Positions 1 to 9,278 are shown, counted from the first letter of the stretch. The stretch: DNA of 64,000 bases from Actinomadura livida (GCF_014648675.1 NZ_BMRO01000004.1:400638-464637); one strand, 5' to 3'. Notes: a model not told the origin generated them from the letters alone. Translations and numbers: made by a program.

Positions 1-81
1 GCCCGACCCGGCGGCCTGAAGGCCCCCGGGCCCGCCGATGACCGCCCCGCCCCCACCGAAGCACCGAGGAAGCGCAACGCC

Positions 82-1545
82 ATGCCGTCTGACCACGCGC
101 CGGAGACCCCCGCAGCCCCGTCCCACGACCCGGCGCTGCCCGAGACCGGCCGCCCGGCCGGCGAGCTGCTCGCCGAACTCGCGCGGCTGCGCGAGGCGGA
201 CCTGCCCGTGCGCGGCGGCCAGGTCACCGCCTACGTCTACGACACCGGACGCGAGGCCGTGCACGACCTCGCCGCCACCGCCTACCTGGAGATGCTGGAG
301 GTCAACTGCCTCGACCCGACCGCGTTCCCCAGCATCGTCGCCCTGGAGCGGCAGGTCGTCGCCGCCGTCGCGAGCCGGCTCGGCGGCGGGTCCGGCGTGT
401 TCACCAGCGGCGGCACCGAGTCGATCATGCTGGCGGTCAAGTCGGCGCGCGACGCCCGCCCGGTCGCCGGGAAGCCGCAGATCGTGCTGCCGGCGACCGG
501 GCACCCCGCGTTCCACAAGGCCGCGCACTACCTGGGCATGGAGGTCGTGCACGTCCCGGTCGACGCGTCGTTCCGCGCCGACCCCGCCGCGACCGCCGCC
601 GCCATCACGCCCCGGACCGTCCTGGTCGTCGCCTCGGCCCCCTCGTACCCGCACGGCGTCATGGACCCGGTCCCCGAGATCGCGGCGGTCGCCGCGTCCG
701 CGGGCGTCCCGTGCCATGTGGACGCGTGCGTCGGCGGCTGGGTCCTGCCGTGGCTGCGGGACACCGGGCGCGACGTCCCGCCCTTCGACCTGTCCGTGCC
801 CGGCGTGACGTCGCTGTCCTGCGACCTGCACAAGTACGGCTACGCGCCGAAGGGCGCCTCCGTCGTCCTCTACGCGGACGAGTCGCTCCGCCGCCACGCC
901 TACTTCGCCGCCGCGGAATGGCCCGGCTACACCGTCATCAACGCGACCGTCCAGAGCAGCAAGAGCGCCGGGCCGCTCGGCGCGGCGTGGGCCACCCTCA
1001 ACGCGGTCGGCGCGCAGGGCTACCGCGAGCTGGCCGGGAACGCGATGGAGGCGGCGGAGCGGCTCGTCGCCGGTGTCGCCGAGATCCCCGGACTGCGGGT
1101 GCTCGGGGAGCCCGTGGCGCCGCTGGTGGCCGTCGCGTCGTCCGAGCCCGGCCTGGACGTGTTCGTCATCGCCGACGAGGCCCGGTCGCGCGGCTGGTTC
1201 TTCCAGCCGCAGCTCTCCTACGCGGGCATCCCGCCGAACCTGCACTTCACGCTGACCGGCGTCAGCGACATCGAGCCGCTGCTCTCGGCCCTCGCCGACT
1301 CGGCGAAGGCCGCCCGCGCCGCCGGGCCGCCCGACGTCCCGGCCGACCTGGTGGAGGCCCTCGCCGGCCTCGACCTCGACTCGCTCGACGACGCCGGTTT
1401 CGCCGGGCTGCTCGCGTCGGTCGGCGTGGACCTCGACGGCGGCGGCCAGCCCGAGATGGCCGTGGTCAACGCCATCCTGGACGCGCTGCCGCCCGCCACC
1501 CGCGAGGCGCTGCTGATCCGCTTCCTGTCCGCGCTCTACGCGTGA
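82..1545 (+). CDS. PLP-dependent group II decarboxylase / sphingosine-1-phosphate lyase-like enzyme
   Basis: This 487-aa cytoplasmic enzyme has the fold-type I PLP signature. It has a TSGGTESI phosphate-binding segment at about residues 108-115, HVDAC at 212-216 and DLHKYG at 248-253, where Lys251 is the expected Schiff-base lysine. The order and spacing match the glutamate/tyrosine decarboxylase and sphingosine-1-phosphate lyase group. The chosen ATG follows a GAGGAA ribosome site. The C-terminal 75 residues form an extra Asp- and Leu-rich tail beyond the catalytic domain. The substrate (an amino acid or a long-chain base phosphate) cannot be decided from sequence. The next gene is convergent, so it gives no pathway hint. 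Confidence 0.8.
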   Translation: MPSDHAPETPAAPSHDPALPETGRPAGELLAELARLREADLPVRGGQVTAYVYDTGREAVHDLAATAYLEMLEVNCLDPTAFPSIVALERQVVAAVASRLGGGSGVFTSGGTESIMLAVKSARDARPVAGKPQIVLPATGHPAFHKAAHYLGMEVVHVPVDASFRADPAATAAAITPRTVLVVASAPSYPHGVMDPVPEIAAVAASAGVPCHVDACVGGWVLPWLRDTGRDVPPFDLSVPGVTSLSCDLHKYGYAPKGASVVLYADESLRRHAYFAAAEWPGYTVINATVQSSKSAGPLGAAWATLNAVGAQGYRELAGNAMEAAERLVAGVAEIPGLRVLGEPVAPLVAVASSEPGLDVFVIADEARSRGWFFQPQLSYAGIPPNLHFTLTGVSDIEPLLSALADSAKAARAAGPPDVPADLVEALAGLDLDSLDDAGFAGLLASVGVDLDGGGQPEMAVVNAILDALPPATREALLIRFLSALYA

Positions 1546-1560
1546 CGGGCGCCGCCGGGC

Positions 1561-3213
1561 TCAGCCGAGGCGGGTGAGGCGCTCGAAGACGGACGGCTCG
1601 TCCAGCGTCCGGACCAGCTCCAGCGGCACCTTCGCCGCACCGGCCGTCAGGGCGGTGACCCGCGCGCCGGCGTCCGCCTCGCGCGGCGGGTCGCCGTCCA
1701 TGCCGACCTGCACGGTCAGGCCGGGCCAGCCGACGACGGTCACGGGCGCAGCGGCGCGCAGCGGCGTCCGGTCGCCGAGGCCGTCCTCGATCCGCGCCAC
1801 CCGCGCGCCCTTCGGGGCGATGGTCTTCGCGACCAGCGCCTCCTGGGCCGCGACCACGAGCCGCTGCGCCGCGTCGACGGCTCCGGCCGCCGACGCGGTG
1901 TCCTGCCCGAGCACCGCGCCCACGATCAGGGTCTGCACGCCCTCGACTTCCTTGCGCGCCGCGAACACGAAGTTCCCGCCCGCCTCGTCGGTGTAGCCGG
2001 TCTTCCCGCCGACGACACCGTGCTGACCCAGCAGGAAGTTCCCGCCCTGCCGCGGTGCGCCGCCGTCGCCGGGCTCGTACGCCCGCTTGTTGACGATCTC
2101 GGTGAACGCCGGGATCTCCATGGCCGCCCGCAGCAGCTTCACCTGGTCGGCGGCGGTGCTCACCGTCCCCGAGTCGTAGCCGCTCGGGTCGGTGTAGCGC
2201 GTGCCGGTCATGCCCAGCGACCGCGCGGTCTCGTTCATCTTCGCCACGAACGCCGGGCTGCTTCCGGCGTCCCAGCGCGCCAGCTCGTGGGCGACGTCGT
2301 TCGCCGAGATGACCATCAGGGCCTCCAGCGCCTGGCGCTGCGTCAGCCGCTGGTCCGCGGTCACGCCGAGGATCGACTCCCCGCGCCTCTCGCGAGCCGG
2401 GATCTCCGCCGCCGCCTGCGGTGACACCGTCATGACCGGGCCCGGCTCACCCGGCTTCAGCGGATGGTCGCGCAGGTACACGTACGCCGTCATGACCTTG
2501 GCGACGCTCGCCGTCGGGGTCGACGCCGACCCGCCCGACGCGCCCATCGCCCCGAGGCCCTCCACGTGGACGGCCGACTGCCCCGACGAGGGCCAGGGCA
2601 ACGCGGGCGCCTGCCCCTCGAACACCACGCTGGGGTCGACGGTCAGCCCGACGGTCGGCTCCGGGACCGGCCGCACGAGCTGCCCGGCGACGAGGCCGGC
2701 GACCAGCACGAGCGCCGCCGCCAGGACGACGAGCCACGTCCGTCCCCCCTCGCCCTCCGCCTTCTCCTCCGGCGCGGGCGCCTCGGGCGCGGCGACGGCC
2801 GCGGGCGGCGTTCCGTCCCACTGGACGGTCCAGGGCCCGGACGAACGAACGGCCGGCTGCTCCTGCGGGGCCGTCAGATCCGGCAGGCGCTCGATCCGCG
2901 TCGGCCCGGTTCCGGTAGGCGGAGGTGCGGGCTCGGTGGGGTCCTTCTGGGGAGCGGCCTCGGCCTCTTCGGGCTTGGTCTCTTCGGGTTCGGTCTCTGG
3001 TTCGGCGGGGGCCTCTTCGGTGGCGGCCTCGTCCTCCGCGCGCTCTTCGGGCGGTGTTTCCTCCGGCTCGGCGGGACGCCGGACGGGGATGTCCGGTCGC
3101 GTCAGGTCGACCTTCGCCGGGATGCGGAACTCGGTGGTGGCGGTGCGGGCGGACTCGCGCTCGTCCCCGCTGCCGGACGCCGACGGCTCCCGCTCCCGCT
3201 TGGCGTCGTCCAC
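1561..3213 (-). CDS. D-alanyl-D-alanine carboxypeptidase (peptidase S11, membrane anchored)
   Basis: This is a penicillin-binding protein that trims the terminal D-Ala of peptidoglycan stem peptides outside the membrane. With the GTG start at 3213, which has a GAGGAGGG ribosome site just upstream, the protein is 550 aa. It has a long Pro/Glu-rich cytoplasmic N-terminus (about 1-158), one membrane helix (about 160-178) and the catalytic domain. The three active-site boxes are visible: SVAK (about 236-239), SAN (about 303-305) and KTG (about 404-406). The N-terminal extension is unusually long and acidic, as in other actinomycete S11 enzymes. An upstream in-frame ATG at 3279 would add 22 residues but lacks a good ribosome site. 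Confidence 0.85.
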   Translation of the reverse strand: MDDAKREREPSASGSGDERESARTATTEFRIPAKVDLTRPDIPVRRPAEPEETPPEERAEDEAATEEAPAEPETEPEETKPEEAEAAPQKDPTEPAPPPTGTGPTRIERLPDLTAPQEQPAVRSSGPWTVQWDGTPPAAVAAPEAPAPEEKAEGEGGRTWLVVLAAALVLVAGLVAGQLVRPVPEPTVGLTVDPSVVFEGQAPALPWPSSGQSAVHVEGLGAMGASGGSASTPTASVAKVMTAYVYLRDHPLKPGEPGPVMTVSPQAAAEIPARERRGESILGVTADQRLTQRQALEALMVISANDVAHELARWDAGSSPAFVAKMNETARSLGMTGTRYTDPSGYDSGTVSTAADQVKLLRAAMEIPAFTEIVNKRAYEPGDGGAPRQGGNFLLGQHGVVGGKTGYTDEAGGNFVFAARKEVEGVQTLIVGAVLGQDTASAAGAVDAAQRLVVAAQEALVAKTIAPKGARVARIEDGLGDRTPLRAAAPVTVVGWPGLTVQVGMDGDPPREADAGARVTALTAGAAKVPLELVRTLDEPSVFERLTRLG

Positions 3214-3424
3214 GGCATGCCCCTCCTCGGCCGGTGCCCCCAGGCAGCTGGAGCGGTCTCCCCCGACGGCCCCGTGCATATGAAGATGCGCAGTTTACCG
3301 AGAAGGTTCGCGCGGGCCGGTGATCGCGGAGCGGGTGTCGCGAGCCCGTCGTGAACCCGTACGGGGCGTTGTGGAGAGACATCGCCGACAACATCCCCGC
3401 ACGGGAAGGCTCGGTGCGCATGCC

Positions 3425-4018
3425 ATGGTGGCCGCGATGACCGTTCCCCCCACGGCGCAGGAGCACGACGCCGATCTCATCAGGAGTTCGCTCGCCGACC
3501 CTGAGGCGTTCGCCGCGCTGTTCGACCGCTATTCCGCGATGCTCTTCCGATACGTCTCCCGCAGGCTCGGGCCGGAGGCCGCGGAGGACATCGTGGGCGA
3601 GACGTTCCTCGCCGCCTTCAGCAGACGGCACCGGTACGACGCCGCGCAGCGCGACGCGCGGCCGTGGCTGTTCGGCATCGCGACGAAGCTCGTCGCGCGG
3701 CACCACCGGACGGAGGCCGCGCGCTACCGGGCGCTGCGCAGGAGCCCGGTGGACGGGCCGGTCGAGGGGCCGGCCGACCGGGTGGCGGCCGGGGTGACCG
3801 CGGCGGCGTCGCGTCCGATGCTGGCCGAGGCGCTGGCGGGGCTCCCGAGAAGGGACCTGGACGTCCTGCTGCTCGTCGCGTGGGGCGACCTGGCCTACGA
3901 CGAGGTGGCGCGGGCGCTCGGCATCCCCGTCGGCACCGTCCGCTCCCGGCTGAACCGGGCCCGGCGCAAGGTGCGCGAGGCGCTCGGCGGCACCGACCCG
4001 ACGCGCGAGGAGGCGTGA
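3425..4018 (+). CDS. ECF-type RNA polymerase sigma factor
   Basis: This sigma-70 family protein of about 197 aa has only regions 2 and 4. Region 2 includes the run from the PEAFAALFDRY segment through AAEDIVGETFLAAF. Region 4 includes LPRRDLDVLLLVAWGDLAYDE followed by a helix-turn-helix with the GIPVGTVRSRLNRAR motif. It is two bases upstream of the LCP gene and surely cotranscribed with it. That is the position normally held by an anti-sigma factor, so the product of the next gene is the likely partner. The start is ambiguous: ATG 3425 and ATG 3437 are both in frame, and a GGAAGG lies at 3403-3408. Confidence 0.85.
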   Translation: MVAAMTVPPTAQEHDADLIRSSLADPEAFAALFDRYSAMLFRYVSRRLGPEAAEDIVGETFLAAFSRRHRYDAAQRDARPWLFGIATKLVARHHRTEAARYRALRRSPVDGPVEGPADRVAAGVTAAASRPMLAEALAGLPRRDLDVLLLVAWGDLAYDEVARALGIPVGTVRSRLNRARRKVREALGGTDPTREEA

Positions 4019-4020
4019 CC

Positions 4021-5034
4021 ATGGACGATCTCGAACTGCTCCGCGACCTGGGCCGGGAGCTGGAGCACGAGCCGCCGGCCTCGCTCACCCGGCAGCGCGG
4101 AAGGCTGCTGGAGGCGTCGCGGCCGCGCGGGCGGGGCGGCCGGGTGCGGTGGCGGATGCTCGGCGCGGTGGCGGCGGTGACGGCCGCGGCCATCCTCCTT
4201 CCGATGCTGGCGTTCCACGACCGGCGCACGGAACCGGCGGCGGGCACGTCCGCACCGGCGGCGGCCGGGCCCCTCAACGTGCTCGTCATCGGCTCGGACG
4301 CGCGGCGCGACGGGTACCCGACGCGCGCGGACACCCTGATGCTGGTGCACGTGCCGGCCGGCAGGAAGAACGTCCGGGTGGTGAGCATTCCCCGGGACTC
4401 GCTGGTGACCCTGGCCGACTGCGCGAACCCGCGCGGGAAGGGCGTCCCGGTCGGCCCCGTGCCGATCGGCTCGGCGTTCACGCAGGGTGGCGCCGCATGC
4501 ACGCTGAAGACCGTGGAGCGGCTGACCCGGGTCCGGATCGACCAGACCGCGGTGATCGGTTTCGGCGGGTTCAGGCGGATGGTGGACGCTCTCGGCGGCG
4601 TCGAGATGACGCTGCCCGCGCCCGTCGCCGACCCGGCGGCCGGCCTGCGGCTGCCCGCCGGCACCCAGGTGCTGGACGGCCGCCAGGCCCTCGCCTACGT
4701 CCGTGCCCGCCGCGGGCTCGGGGACGGCTCGGACCTGAGCCGCATCGAGCGCCAGCAGATGTTCATGGCCGCGCTGGCGCGGCGGATGAGGGCGCACCAG
4801 CGCGATAACCGGCTGCTTTTCGGCAGGTTCCTCGCCGCCGCGGCCGTGTCGGTCGAGACCGTGCCCCGGCTGGACGTCGGCGGGCTCAGGGCCCTCGCGG
4901 ACACCTTCGCGAGGACCGGGGCGGACGACGTGGAGTTCAGGACCGTTCCCGTCCGGCCGGCGGCGGCGGACCCGAGTCGGCTCGTCTGGGACGCGGAGGC
5001 CGCCGAGCGACTGTTCGCGCCGTTCCGGGAGTGA
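4021..5034 (+). CDS. LCP-family protein with anti-sigma-like N-terminus
   Basis: This 337-aa protein has two parts. Residues 1-45 are cytoplasmic, charged and helical (beginning MDDLELLRDLGRELEHEPPA) and resemble the N-terminus of the membrane proteins that accompany ECF sigma factors in Actinomadura relatives. A membrane helix follows at about 46-64. From about residue 85 it is a LytR-CpsA-Psr domain, with NVLVIGSDARR, the RADTLMLV segment and SIPRDS carrying the conserved Arg/Asp pairs. LCP enzymes transfer polymers from lipid carriers to peptidoglycan. The gene follows the sigma gene with a 2-base gap. I infer a sensor or regulator fused to a cell-wall enzyme; the anti-sigma role is not proven. 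Confidence 0.75.
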   Translation: MDDLELLRDLGRELEHEPPASLTRQRGRLLEASRPRGRGGRVRWRMLGAVAAVTAAAILLPMLAFHDRRTEPAAGTSAPAAAGPLNVLVIGSDARRDGYPTRADTLMLVHVPAGRKNVRVVSIPRDSLVTLADCANPRGKGVPVGPVPIGSAFTQGGAACTLKTVERLTRVRIDQTAVIGFGGFRRMVDALGGVEMTLPAPVADPAAGLRLPAGTQVLDGRQALAYVRARRGLGDGSDLSRIERQQMFMAALARRMRAHQRDNRLLFGRFLAAAAVSVETVPRLDVGGLRALADTFARTGADDVEFRTVPVRPAAADPSRLVWDAEAAERLFAPFRE

Positions 5035-5122
5035 GCCAGGAGTGAGGTCATTTCTGTCGGGTAGGTGCCGACTCATCCCGGGCCCGAGCGACGACCCACG
5101 AGGCTCAAGGAGTGAGCAGCAC

Positions 5123-5542
5123 ATGGCAACGAAGATTCGCGACATCATGACCGGTTCCCCGACGTCGGTGTCCCCGGAGCTGGACATCGTGACCGTGGCC
5201 CGCGCGATGCGCGACGAGGACATCGGCGCCGTGCTGGTGGCCGAGGGGGACGACCTGATGGGGCTCGTCACCGACCGCGACCTGGTGATCCGCGGACTCG
5301 CCGCCGGCGGCGACCCGAAGCAGCAGAAGATCGGCGGGATCGCGAGCACCGCGACCGCGACCGTCGGGCCGGACGACTCGCTCGACAAGGCCGCGCAGAT
5401 CATGCGGGAGCGGGCCGTGCGCCGGCTGCCGGTGATCGAGGACGGCCGTCCGGTGGGCATCGTGACGATCGGCGACCTGGCGATGGAGAAGGACGAGGTC
5501 TCCGCGCTCGCCGACATCAGCGCGGCCCGTCCGAACACCTGA
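5123..5542 (+). CDS. CBS-domain pair protein
   Basis: This 139-aa soluble protein consists almost entirely of two CBS motifs. The first is around IRDIMTGSPTSVSPELDI...GLVTDRDLVIR and the second around TVGPDDSLDKAAQIM...PVGIVTIGDLA. Such Bateman modules bind adenine nucleotides and act as energy or redox sensors, often as stand-alone stress proteins in actinomycetes. The ATG at 5123 follows AAGGAG (5108-5113). It is separated from the LCP gene by about 90 bases and may have its own promoter. Confidence 0.85.
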   Translation: MATKIRDIMTGSPTSVSPELDIVTVARAMRDEDIGAVLVAEGDDLMGLVTDRDLVIRGLAAGGDPKQQKIGGIASTATATVGPDDSLDKAAQIMRERAVRRLPVIEDGRPVGIVTIGDLAMEKDEVSALADISAARPNT

Positions 5543-5640
5543 TCCGCGGCGGTGACCGATCCGCCTCACCCCCCGATCCAGGGCGCGTCCGGAGGCTCCC
5601 GTGATTCCCCGTCCCCGGCCGCCGGGCGCGCCCGTCCCCG

Positions 5641-6798
5641 TCAGGGCAGGACCGACAGCAGGCGGTCCAGTTCCTCTTCGGTGTTGTAGTAGTGCACAGA
5701 AGCTCGCACGGCCGCCGCAGCGGCGTGCGGGTCGTATCCGTGTGAGACCGGGTTCGTGACGTTGATGTTGACGTCCACTTCCCTGGCGGCGTCCTTGATC
5801 TCCGTGGGGTCGTGGCCCTCCACGGTGAATGTGACGATGCCGGACGGACGGGCGCCCTTGTCCAGGACGGTCGTCCCGGGCCGCTCGGTCAGCGCGGCGC
5901 GCAGCCCGGTCGCGAGTCCGGTCACGCGGTCCTCGATCGCCGCGATTCCCAGGTCGGCGGCGTAGTCGGCGGCGACGCCCAGTCCGATCTGGCCGGCGAC
6001 GTACCGCTCCCACGTCTCGAAGCGGCGCGCGTCGTCGCGCGTCTCGTAGCCGTCGGGGGCTTTCCAGTCGGCCGCTTGCAGGTCGAGGAACGGCGGCTCC
6101 AGCGTCTGGACGACCTCCCGCCGCACGTACAGGAACCCGGTCCCGCGCGGGCCGCGCAGGAACTTGCGGCCGGTCGCCGACAGCATGTCGCAGCCGATCT
6201 CGCGGACGTCCACGGCGAGCTGGCCGACCGACTGGCACGCGTCCAGCAGGAAGAGGACGCCGTGTTCCCGGCACAGCCGCCCGACCTCGGCGACCGGGTT
6301 GACGAGCCCGTTGTGGGTGGGGACGTGGTTCAGCGACACCAGCCGGACGCCGCCCTTGACGAGTTCGGCCTCCAGCGCGTCCAGTGCGAGGGTCCCGTCG
6401 GCCTCGTCCGGGAGGACCTCGACGCTCAGGTTCCTGGCCGCGGCCACCTGCTGGTAGGCGATCGCGTTGCTGGAGTACTCGCTCGTCGTGGTGAGGATGC
6501 GGTCGCCCTCGGCGAAGGGGACCGCGTAGAACGCCATGTCCCAGGCCCGGGTGGCGTTCTCCACATAGGCGATCTCGTCCGGGCGCGCACCGATCAGCCC
6601 GGCCGTCGCGCCGTAGAACCGCTCGACGGCGTCCGCGTTGGCCTCCGCCGCCTCGTACCCGCCGATCGTGCTCTCCAGCGTGAAGTGCTCCGCGACGGCG
6701 TCGATCACCGGGCGCGGCGGGAGCGCGGCGCCGGCGTTGTTGAGATGGGCCACCCTCGCGCAGCCGGGGGTGTCGGTCCGGAGCCTGCCGATGTCCAC
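5641..6798 (-). CDS. Class V aminotransferase (cysteine desulfurase-like fold)
   Basis: This is a PLP enzyme of about 385 aa. The segment HLNNAGAALPPRPV near the N-terminus, the DACQSVGQLAVDV aspartate region and SATGRKFLRGPRGTGFLY with the PLP lysine identify the class V group. I chose the GTG at 6798, preceded by GAAGGGACG, rather than the ATG at 6873. The latter lies inside a regulatory palindrome, and the family normally starts just before the HLNNAG block. The reaction could be a desulfurase, lyase or isomerase step; no partner gene points to one. It is divergent from an ABC exporter. Confidence 0.75.
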   Translation of the reverse strand: MDIGRLRTDTPGCARVAHLNNAGAALPPRPVIDAVAEHFTLESTIGGYEAAEANADAVERFYGATAGLIGARPDEIAYVENATRAWDMAFYAVPFAEGDRILTTTSEYSSNAIAYQQVAAARNLSVEVLPDEADGTLALDALEAELVKGGVRLVSLNHVPTHNGLVNPVAEVGRLCREHGVLFLLDACQSVGQLAVDVREIGCDMLSATGRKFLRGPRGTGFLYVRREVVQTLEPPFLDLQAADWKAPDGYETRDDARRFETWERYVAGQIGLGVAADYAADLGIAAIEDRVTGLATGLRAALTERPGTTVLDKGARPSGIVTFTVEGHDPTEIKDAAREVDVNINVTNPVSHGYDPHAAAAAVRASVHYYNTEEELDRLLSVLP

Positions 6799-6856
6799 GT
6801 GCCGCGTCCCTTCGAAAATGTCGTACCCCCGCGCGACCCTTGGCACAGGCGGCGAC

Positions 6857-6887
6857 TTGACCTCAACCTTCATTGAGGTCGCATGCT
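6857..6887 (+). promoter_or_regulatory. MerR-type promoter with 8-bp palindrome in a 19-bp spacer
   Basis: A perfect inverted repeat, GACCTCAA - 6 bases - TTGAGGTC (6859-6880), sits between TTGACC (6857-6862) and CATGCT (6882-6887). The spacer is 19 bases, which is the over-long spacing typical of promoters twisted into shape by MerR-family activators. It reads toward the ABC exporter, whose start is 45 bases downstream. No merR gene is present nearby in the window. Confidence 0.55.
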
Positions 6888-6931
6888 CTCTTCCAGATAT
6901 CGATCATCGCCTACCGAGCACGGGGTTCGTC

Positions 6932-8821
6932 ATGGACATGGAAGTCACCGCGTGGATGTCGTTGCACCACGCGATGAACGCGCGCGACAGCCGGCCTTTC
7001 TCGAAGGCGACGCTGCGCCGCATCGGCCGGTTCGCCCGCCCGCACCGGCGGCGGCTGGCCGTGTTCCTCGGCTTCAGCGTGGTGATGGCCGTACTCGCGG
7101 TCGCGACGCCCGTGCTGGCCGGGCAGGTCGTCAACGCCATCGTCGAGCAGGCCGCGCCGTCCACGGTCGTCTGGCTCGCCGTCCTGATCGCGTTCCTCGC
7201 GCTGGCCGAGGGCGGCCTCGGCCTCGCCAACCGGTGGCTGTCGGCCCGCATCGGGGAGGGGCTGATCCTCGACCTGCGCACGGCGGTGTTCGACCACGTC
7301 CAGCGGATGCCGGTGGCCTTCTTCACCCGCACCCGCACCGGCGCCCTGGTCAGCCGCCTGAACAACGACGTCATCGGTGCTCAGCGCGCGTTCAGCGACA
7401 CCCTCTCCGGGGTCGTCAGCAACCTGGTGATGGTCCTGCTGACGTTCGCCGTGATGGTCCGCCTGTCGTGGCAGATCACCCTGCTGGCGCTGGTGCTGCT
7501 GCCCGTGTTCGTCCTTCCGGCCCGCCGCATGGGCAGCCGCCTGGCGCGGCTCGAACGGGAGGCCGCCGCGCACGACGCCGCGATGAGCACGCAGATGACC
7601 GAGCGCTTCTCGGCGCCGGGGGCGACGCTGGTGAAGCTGTTCGGCCGCCCGTCGCGCGAGTCGGCCGAGTTCGCCGCCCGCGCCCGCCGCGTCCGCGACA
7701 TCGGCGTCCGCACCGCGATGGTGCAGCACGTCTTCATCACGGCGCTCACCATGGTCTCCGCCCTGGCGCTCGCGCTCGTCTACGGCCTCGGCGGCTACTT
7801 CTCCCTGCGCGGCAACCTCGACGCCGGCGCGGTCGTCGCGCTCGCGCTGCTCCTCACCCGCCTCTACGCGCCGCTGACCGCCCTCGCCAGCGCCCGCGTC
7901 GAGGTGATGAGCGCCCTGGTCAGCTTCGAGCGCGTCTTCGAGGTCCTCGACCTCAAGCCGCTCGTCGCGGAACGGCCGGAGGCCCGCGCCGTCCCCGACG
8001 GTCCGGTCTCGGTCGAGTTCGACCGCGTCCGCTTCGCCTACCCGTCCGCCGACAAGGTGTCGCTGGCGTCCCTGGAGGAGGTCGCCACCCTCGACACCCG
8101 CGGCGGCGTCGAGGTCCTGCACGAGGTGTCGTTCCGCGCCGAGCCCGGACAGACGGTGGCGCTGGTCGGCTCGTCCGGCGCGGGGAAGTCCACGATCGCC
8201 CAGCTCGTCCCGCGGCTGTACGACGTCGACTCGGGCGCGGTCCGCCTCGGCGGCGTCGACGTCCGCGACCTGACCTTCCAGACCATCCGCGACACGCTCG
8301 GCATGGTCACGCAGGACGGCCACCTGTTCCACGAGTCGATCCGCGACAACCTCCTGCTCGCCCGGCCCGAGGCCACCGAGGACGACCTGTGGGACGTCCT
8401 GCGCCGCGCCCGCCTGGACACCCTCATCAGGGGCCTTCCGGACGGGCTCGACACCGTCGTCGGCGAGCGCGGCTACCGCCTGTCCGGCGGGGAGCGCCAG
8501 CGCCTCACCATCGCGCGCCTCCTCCTGGCGCGCCAGCGCGTCGTCATCCTGGACGAGGCCACCGCCCACCTCGACTCGACGTCCGAGGCGGCGGTCCAGG
8601 AGGCCCTCGCCGAGGCGCTCGACGGCCGGACCGCGGTCGTCATCGCGCACCGCCTCAGCACCGTCCGGGCCGCCGACCTGATCCTCGTCGTGGAGGACGG
8701 CAGCATCGCCGAACGGGGCACCCACGAGGAGCTCCTGGCCGCCGGCGGCCGGTACGCCGACCTGTACCACACTCAGTTCGCGGACCAGCCCGGTGAGCCG
8801 CCCCTGGAACCCGTCGGCTGA
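6932..8821 (+). CDS. ABC transporter, fused permease and ATPase
   Basis: This half-transporter of about 629 aa is probably an exporter of drugs, lipids or peptides working as a homo- or heterodimer in the membrane. An N-terminal six-helix transmembrane domain (about 30-320) is followed by a nucleotide-binding domain. That domain has Walker A GSSGAGKST, the signature LSGGERQR and Walker B VVILDEATAHLDS, then the switch histidine in VIAHRLSTV. The insertion between the first beta strands (SADKVSLASLEEVATLDTRG) is longer than usual. The start could be ATG 6932 or 6938. An upstream MerR-type promoter suggests induction by a small molecule. Confidence 0.9.
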   Translation: MDMEVTAWMSLHHAMNARDSRPFSKATLRRIGRFARPHRRRLAVFLGFSVVMAVLAVATPVLAGQVVNAIVEQAAPSTVVWLAVLIAFLALAEGGLGLANRWLSARIGEGLILDLRTAVFDHVQRMPVAFFTRTRTGALVSRLNNDVIGAQRAFSDTLSGVVSNLVMVLLTFAVMVRLSWQITLLALVLLPVFVLPARRMGSRLARLEREAAAHDAAMSTQMTERFSAPGATLVKLFGRPSRESAEFAARARRVRDIGVRTAMVQHVFITALTMVSALALALVYGLGGYFSLRGNLDAGAVVALALLLTRLYAPLTALASARVEVMSALVSFERVFEVLDLKPLVAERPEARAVPDGPVSVEFDRVRFAYPSADKVSLASLEEVATLDTRGGVEVLHEVSFRAEPGQTVALVGSSGAGKSTIAQLVPRLYDVDSGAVRLGGVDVRDLTFQTIRDTLGMVTQDGHLFHESIRDNLLLARPEATEDDLWDVLRRARLDTLIRGLPDGLDTVVGERGYRLSGGERQRLTIARLLLARQRVVILDEATAHLDSTSEAAVQEALAEALDGRTAVVIAHRLSTVRAADLILVVEDGSIAERGTHEELLAAGGRYADLYHTQFADQPGEPPLEPVG

Positions 8822-8825
8822 CCGG

Positions 8826-9278
8826 TCAGCCGACCTCGGCCAGGGCCGCGTGGAGGGAGCGGATGACGCCGGTGCGCCATCCGCTCCCCATCCCGCGGAA
8901 CGCGAACGCGTTGACGGGGTCGTCCAGGTCGAACCCGGCGTGCTCGATGAACAGGCGGGTGCCGCGCCCCTCGGGGACGAGCCGCCAGGTCACGGTCGTG
9001 TCGAGCCCGCCGCCGCCCCAGCTGATCCGCAGCAGGCGCTCCTCCTCGATGGCGAGGACCCGGCAGTCGACCGTCCCGTCGAAGTCGACGTTCGGGATCG
9101 GCTTCGACGCGAACGTGAAGCGGTGGCCGACGACGGGCTTGAAGTCGTTCGGCATGAGCCAGCGGGCCAGCAGCTCCGGCTCGGTGAGCGCCCGCCACAC
9201 CTTGGCGGGCGGATGCGGCAGGAACTCCTCGACCTCGATCGACGCGCGCTCCCCGCTCCCGTCCTGCGGAGGGGTCAT
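8826..9278 (-). CDS. SRPBCC / AHSA1-like protein
   Basis: This 150-aa protein has the START-like helix-grip pattern. It begins with an IEVEEFLPHPPAKVWRALTE segment, then GHRFTF, a central DGTVDCRVLAIEEERLLRISW strand pair and a C-terminal helix after GWRTGVIRSL. The family binds hydrophobic ligands. It overlaps the ArsR gene by 4 bases and is the last gene of a VOC-ArsR-SRPBCC operon, a grouping widespread in actinomycetes. The ligand is unknown. Confidence 0.8.
   Translation of the reverse strand: MTPPQDGSGERASIEVEEFLPHPPAKVWRALTEPELLARWLMPNDFKPVVGHRFTFASKPIPNVDFDGTVDCRVLAIEEERLLRISWGGGGLDTTVTWRLVPEGRGTRLFIEHAGFDLDDPVNAFAFRGMGSGWRTGVIRSLHAALAEVG

Noticed and set aside
1..81. Possible end of an upstream gene
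   Set aside because: The 81 bases contain stops and an ATG at 38 in a shadow frame, but no recognisable C-terminus, so no partial gene is claimed.
6899..8796. Long frames on both strands over the ABC transporter
   Set aside because: The transporter frame alone carries Walker and signature motifs.
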